Positions 6,008 through 8,737 of a DNA stretch of 8,737 nt are shown here, piece after piece. The notes under the pieces are model-generated. The model saw nothing but the letters and a program-made list of their open reading frames with translations. It was not told the DNA's origin and made no database searches. This DNA is from an uncultured Atopobiaceae bacterium (GTDB taxonomy: Bacteria > Actinomycetota > Coriobacteriia > Coriobacteriales > Atopobiaceae), in assembly GCA_905233865.1 (NCBI GenBank), contig CAJOGH010000034.1, positions 1 through 8,737 on the forward strand. Reading direction: 5' to 3'. How positions within the stretch are numbered: position 1 is the stretch's first letter; every line of letters begins with the position of its first letter. The position numbers and the translations under genes were made by a program.

Positions 6008-6472
6008 ATGCGTAAGGTACTAACTGTGATCGTCTGCGTGGTGGCCGTCGAGCTCGCCGGACTTGCCGTGGGCATGCTCACGCGAGCCGGCACCGAGCTC
6101 TATGCCCAGACCATCGTCAAGCCACCGCTCTCCCCGCCCGGCGTCGTCTTCCCCGTCGCCTGGACTATTCTCTACGCTCTCATGGGCATTGGCCTGGCGC
6201 TCGTCATCCTGACGCCATCAGAGACGCGGGGCACGGCAATCGCGCTCTTTGCCATCCAGCTCGTCCTCAACCTGGCATGGAGCTTCATCTTCTTCGGCGC
6301 CGGCAACTACGCCGTGGCGCTCGTGGAGCTGGTCGCCATGCTGGCCGTGGTCGTGTTCATGGTGATCGCGTTCCACAGGGTCGAGCCCCTTGCGGCCTGG
6401 CTCCAGGTGCCGTACCTGGCGTGGCTGTGCTTTGCCACCTATCTCAACGCGGGAGTGCTGGCGCTTAACTAG
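6008..6472 (+). CDS. tspO: TspO/MBR (tryptophan-rich sensory protein) family membrane protein
   Basis: The protein has 154 residues, the usual length for TspO, with five hydrophobic segments. Conserved family segments are clear: KPPLSPPGVVFPVAWTILYA after the first helix, IALFAIQLVLNLAWSFIFFG in the third, and PYLAWLCFATYLNAGVLALN at the C-terminus. TspO proteins sit in the membrane and bind porphyrins and cholesterol-like ligands; bacterial members affect tetrapyrrole and stress responses, though the reaction is unsettled. The start at ATG 6008 follows AGAGGAGGT, a strong ribosome site. Just before it, CTTTTGAC (5971-5978) and GTCAAGAG (5989-5996) can form an imperfect hairpin that abuts and slightly overlaps the ribosome site, a possible translational control. 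The gene stands alone, is GC-rich and looks resident, lying right of the island's second repeat. Confidence 0.92.
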   Translation: MRKVLTVIVCVVAVELAGLAVGMLTRAGTELYAQTIVKPPLSPPGVVFPVAWTILYALMGIGLALVILTPSETRGTAIALFAIQLVLNLAWSFIFFGAGNYAVALVELVAMLAVVVFMVIAFHRVEPLAAWLQVPYLAWLCFATYLNAGVLALN

Positions 6473-6488
6473 GGCAAGGCCACGCAAC

Positions 6489-6545
6489 GGCTCTTCCCAC
6501 CAGGCTGCCGGTCGCACACGCGGCCGGCGGCCGACAAGAGCCACC
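6489..6545 (+). terminator. Long GC-rich hairpin after tspO, containing the repeated 18-mer
   Basis: GGCTCTT (6489-6495) pairs with AAGAGCC (6536-6542), and inside it GGCTGCCGG (6503-6511) pairs with CCGGCGGCC (6524-6532) with one mismatch. The hairpin begins 16 bp after the tspO stop, where a terminator is expected, but no T-run follows. Bases 6528-6545 repeat exactly the 18-mer at 1646-1663 near another gene end. Confidence 0.5.
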
Positions 6546-6815
6546 ACTTTGCTTTCTCACCATAGGGTCAAAGCCCAGGTCCACACCGGCCACTCCAAAC
6601 GGGCGCGCCCAGGAGGCCCTTCGATTACACCTACCCTACCGAAACTCGCTGATCACCATGAACCACGAGATGCCACTCATCGCGACCCCCGCTGACTCGC
6701 GGCACCAAGAAAGGTTAGCGATTACGCACACTCAGATACGCTCATAGAGATTTGCCAGCCATTCACGAGGTACTACTGATGTCACAAACGCCATATGGTA
6801 TTGTCTAACTAGTGA
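6546..6815. other. Gene-free stretch upstream of abi
   Basis: No convincing open frame is seen on either strand in these 270 bp, and no tRNA or tandem repeat. Base composition changes here from GC-rich (tspO side) to AT-richer (abi side). A short inverted repeat (CGCGA...TCGCG) lies at about 6679-6701. TTGCCA (6752-6757) could be a -35, but no good -10 follows at proper spacing. This stretch could carry the promoter and 5' part of a non-coding RNA that precedes abi. Confidence 0.4.
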
Positions 6816-6879
6816 ACCCGCCATGCCTATCTCACAGCGAATGTTGTGATGACGCAAACTTTGGCGGGTGTTCTTTTAT
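6816..6879 (+). ncRNA. Structured leader of abi: two-part hairpin with a U-rich tail (candidate ncRNA end or attenuator)
   Basis: ACCCGCCA (6816-6823) pairs perfectly with TGGCGGGT (6862-6869). Inside, TCACAGC (6832-6838) pairs with GTTGTGA (6843-6849), including one G-U, around the tetraloop GAAT. The outer stem is followed by GTTCTTTTAT, so the whole resembles an intrinsic terminator standing 10 bp before the abi start codon. A terminated RNA directly upstream of a HEPN toxin gene is the layout of type III toxin-antitoxin loci, and AbiF-type genes are reported to have upstream non-coding RNAs. The RNA role here is inference; the pairing is seen. Confidence 0.45.
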
Positions 6880-6889
6880 CGGGGGAAAC

Positions 6890-7840
6890 ATGAAGTATCA
6901 AAAGACATGGCTCTCATACGAACAACAGGCCGACCTCCTTGAAAGTAGAGGCCTATCGTTTGACCATGATGAGCTTATTTCGCACTTGAAGAGCGTTGGT
7001 TACTACCGGCTTAGCGGCTACTGGCACATATTCAAACGCGATCCAGAGGGAAACGATGAGTCCTTTGTAGAAGGAGCAAACTTCAAAGATGTTTGGGGGC
7101 TATACGTCTTCGACCGCCAGCTTAAGCTCCTTACTCTCGACGCCATTGAGCGCGTCGAAGTGTATATGCGAAATCAGCTATCTTACAAACTCGCAAACGA
7201 AGGCGGCCCCTTTGGATACCTAGACCGATCATCACTTCCCAATATGAGCACGAAGGACTACGGTCACTTTATGTCAAGATGCTTTGGAGCCTATGGTCGG
7301 TCCAAAACAAAGTTCATCGATCATTTTCAACAGAAGTACGGCGATTCACATGGGCTTCCGCCCTACTGGACGCTCGTTAACATCATGGACTTTGGCATGA
7401 TGCTAAATCTGTTTAAAGGCGCCCCCAATCACCTGAAGAAAGAAATAGCCGACGAGATCGGCATACCCGCTGCAGTGCTTGAATCCTGGCTTCTGACACT
7501 AAACACCGTACGAAACGCATGCGCCCACCACGACAGACTTTGGAACAGGCGCCTTAGTTACAAACTAAAAATACCGCGAAGCCATAAGTACCCAGAGTGG
7601 CACACCCCACAAAGCATAGGTAATGACAGCACTTTCGCGCTCCTTACGGTGCTTGGCTATCTCCTAACAGCCATTGCCCCAGAATCATCTTGGCACGCAA
7701 GAATAGTGAGCCTCATAGAACCACGGAGTCATTCAGACCTTAAGCGGATGGGATTCCCAGACGATTGGGAAACTAACCCGATGTGGGGCCGATGGCTAGC
7801 CGCCTCCCCGCGACAGCGAAATGTAGACCAAGCTGATTGA
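6890..7840 (+). CDS. Abi family (Abi_2; AbiD/AbiF-type) HEPN abortive-infection protein
   Basis: This encodes 316 residues from ATG 6890, which follows GGGGG at good spacing; an open frame reaching back to 6812 would cross the structured leader and is not used. Abi_2 hallmarks appear in order: a short N-terminal helix region (SYEQQADLLESRGL), VGYYRLSGYWHIF, the helix DRQLKLLTLDAIERVEVYMR, PPYWTLVNIMDFGMM, and near the C-terminus RNACAHHDRLWNR. The last contains R208-x4-H213, the R-x4-H motif of HEPN ribonucleases, so a metal-independent RNA-cleaving toxin activated by phage infection is expected. The protein is cytoplasmic with no membrane segment. The gene is clearly AT-richer than tspO and the convergent neighbour, suggesting horizontal transfer. 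No antitoxin protein gene adjoins it, which makes an RNA partner in the leader plausible. Confidence 0.92.
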   Translation: MKYQKTWLSYEQQADLLESRGLSFDHDELISHLKSVGYYRLSGYWHIFKRDPEGNDESFVEGANFKDVWGLYVFDRQLKLLTLDAIERVEVYMRNQLSYKLANEGGPFGYLDRSSLPNMSTKDYGHFMSRCFGAYGRSKTKFIDHFQQKYGDSHGLPPYWTLVNIMDFGMMLNLFKGAPNHLKKEIADEIGIPAAVLESWLLTLNTVRNACAHHDRLWNRRLSYKLKIPRSHKYPEWHTPQSIGNDSTFALLTVLGYLLTAIAPESSWHARIVSLIEPRSHSDLKRMGFPDDWETNPMWGRWLAASPRQRNVDQAD

Positions 7841-7888
7841 ACGCACGCTTTCACATCCGCTGTCACAGGCTGAAATTACGCCCCGCCA

Positions 7889-8728
7889 CTAGCTCAAATC
7901 GTCGTCATCCAAATACAGCCTCTCATAGCACTGCATGACGTTCTCGCCTTCCGTTGGAGACTCCATCTGGCTCGAAAGGCCCGCAAGCGTCGCAAACCAG
8001 TCACGACGCCCTAGCCTCTGCCTCACCCACTCAGGCTGCTCGCGCTCGCCGCGGGCAAGCACGGTGCCCTCAAGAAAGGCCCTCAGCCGCTCGACCATCG
8101 TCCGAAAGTCGAGGTAGCCCAGGCTCTCTGGCTGCTCGCCGTTGCCAAGCGCGAACGCCTGGTAGTAGCTCTCGAGGTTCATGCCAAAGCTGATGCTGTC
8201 GCACACGGCGTCGACCACATCCCCCACCGCCTGCTCGTCAAGGTACTCGCCAACGATCTGCTCGCTCGCGGAGCTGTATCCCTTCGCGATGTCCACGAGG
8301 GTCTCGGTCGCGATGGGCTCGGCCCTCATCTGATCGACCATGAGCACGACGAGCCTAAACGACCTCTGGCTCAGCCCGTCCATCTCAAACTCGAACACGT
8401 CGCCCCAGCCATACAGGTAGCACAGCTTCTGGATAGCCCTCAGCACGCTGACGTAGTACCGCGCCCACTCCTTGGCCGACACCATCCTCGCGTCGTCCGG
8501 GGTCAGCCTCGGGACCTCCGCCGCCTCCCTTGCTATCACCTTGCTTGCGACCAAGGCCACCTCGCTCTCGGGAAAGCCGGCGGCAAGCGGCCCTCGTCCC
8601 ACGAGACGCCAGCCCGGCCGACGCCAGCCAGTCTCAAACGACCCCTTCAGGAAGTCGGACCTCTCCACCCTGGCACCCGCCATTCGGCTAGCCCTCTTCA
8701 CGACTCGCTCGATGTCCGACGCGTCCAT
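7889..8728 (-). CDS. EcsC-like conserved protein of unknown function
   Basis: The protein has 279 residues. Its N-terminus (DIERVVKRASRMAG, then RSDFLKGSF), the segment VASKVIAREAA, and YYVSVLRAIQKLCYLYGWGDVFE resemble a family of EcsC-like soluble proteins common in Firmicutes and Actinobacteria, some labelled bacteriochlorophyll 4-vinyl reductase without support. In those, a Gly/Pro-rich hydrophobic stretch usually precedes the QKL-x-YLYGW motif; here that part is replaced by the polar LTPDDARMVSAKEW, so this is a divergent member. The tail ends in an acidic run (YLDDDDLS). The start at ATG 8728 fits the family's N-terminus, but the frame stays open to the window edge and only GAG precedes it, so a start further upstream is possible. 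GC-rich base use suggests a resident gene. It converges on abi with 48 bp between them; no clear terminator is seen there. Confidence 0.65.
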   Translation of the reverse strand: MDASDIERVVKRASRMAGARVERSDFLKGSFETGWRRPGWRLVGRGPLAAGFPESEVALVASKVIAREAAEVPRLTPDDARMVSAKEWARYYVSVLRAIQKLCYLYGWGDVFEFEMDGLSQRSFRLVVLMVDQMRAEPIATETLVDIAKGYSSASEQIVGEYLDEQAVGDVVDAVCDSISFGMNLESYYQAFALGNGEQPESLGYLDFRTMVERLRAFLEGTVLARGEREQPEWVRQRLGRRDWFATLAGLSSQMESPTEGENVMQCYERLYLDDDDLS

Positions 8729-8737
8729 CTCGGGGTG

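Noticed and set aside
6812..6889. Upstream start for the Abi protein
   Set aside because: The extra residues are Cys-rich and unlike the family. The stretch forms the leader hairpin, and the later ATG has a good ribosome site.

Overview
The window looks like a piece of a high-GC Gram-positive chromosome, most likely a member of the Coriobacteriia (Collinsella/Olsenella-like). This rests on inference: a GH3 beta-N-acetylhexosaminidase ending in three DUF5648-type repeats, GC-rich codon use in the resident genes and GC-rich hairpin terminators. No rRNA, tRNA or other taxonomic marker is present.

Layout. (1) 1-1519, plus strand: the 3' part of a secreted-type GH3 hexosaminidase, entering from outside the window and broken by a one-base frameshift near 549-551. 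A perfect 15-bp hairpin (1551-1587) separates it from (2) a convergent gene, 1675-3087 minus, for a multi-spanning GT-C-like membrane protein. (3) 3145-5868 is a toxin-antitoxin island bracketed by two direct copies of a ~50-bp sequence. It contains a two-gene minus-strand operon (an unrecognised 180-aa protein followed by a Panacea/SocA-type antitoxin), a divergent orphan HipB-like HTH gene with an operator over its promoter, a 285-bp control region with two different operator families, a second HipB-like gene, and a hipA reduced to its N- and C-terminal parts. (4) tspO, 6008-6472, has resident-type base use and a strong ribosome binding site. (5) About 340 bp without a gene leads to a hairpin with a U-rich tail directly in front of (6) an AT-richer Abi (AbiD/AbiF-type, HEPN RNase) gene, 6890-7840. 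(7) A convergent minus-strand gene, 7889-8728, encodes an EcsC-like protein of unknown role.

How the parts fit. The resident background is cell-surface and glycan related (hexosaminidase, GT-C protein, TspO). Two accessory blocks have been inserted: the Panacea/Hip island and the Abi gene. Both carry likely phage-defence or addiction functions. The Panacea pair looks intact. The Hip module looks decayed: its antitoxin gene and operators survive, but the toxin has lost its kinase N-lobe core. The most promising leads are the unknown partner of the Panacea antitoxin, the structured leader before abi, the doubled operator region at 4659-4896, and the flanking direct repeats that mark the island's ends.
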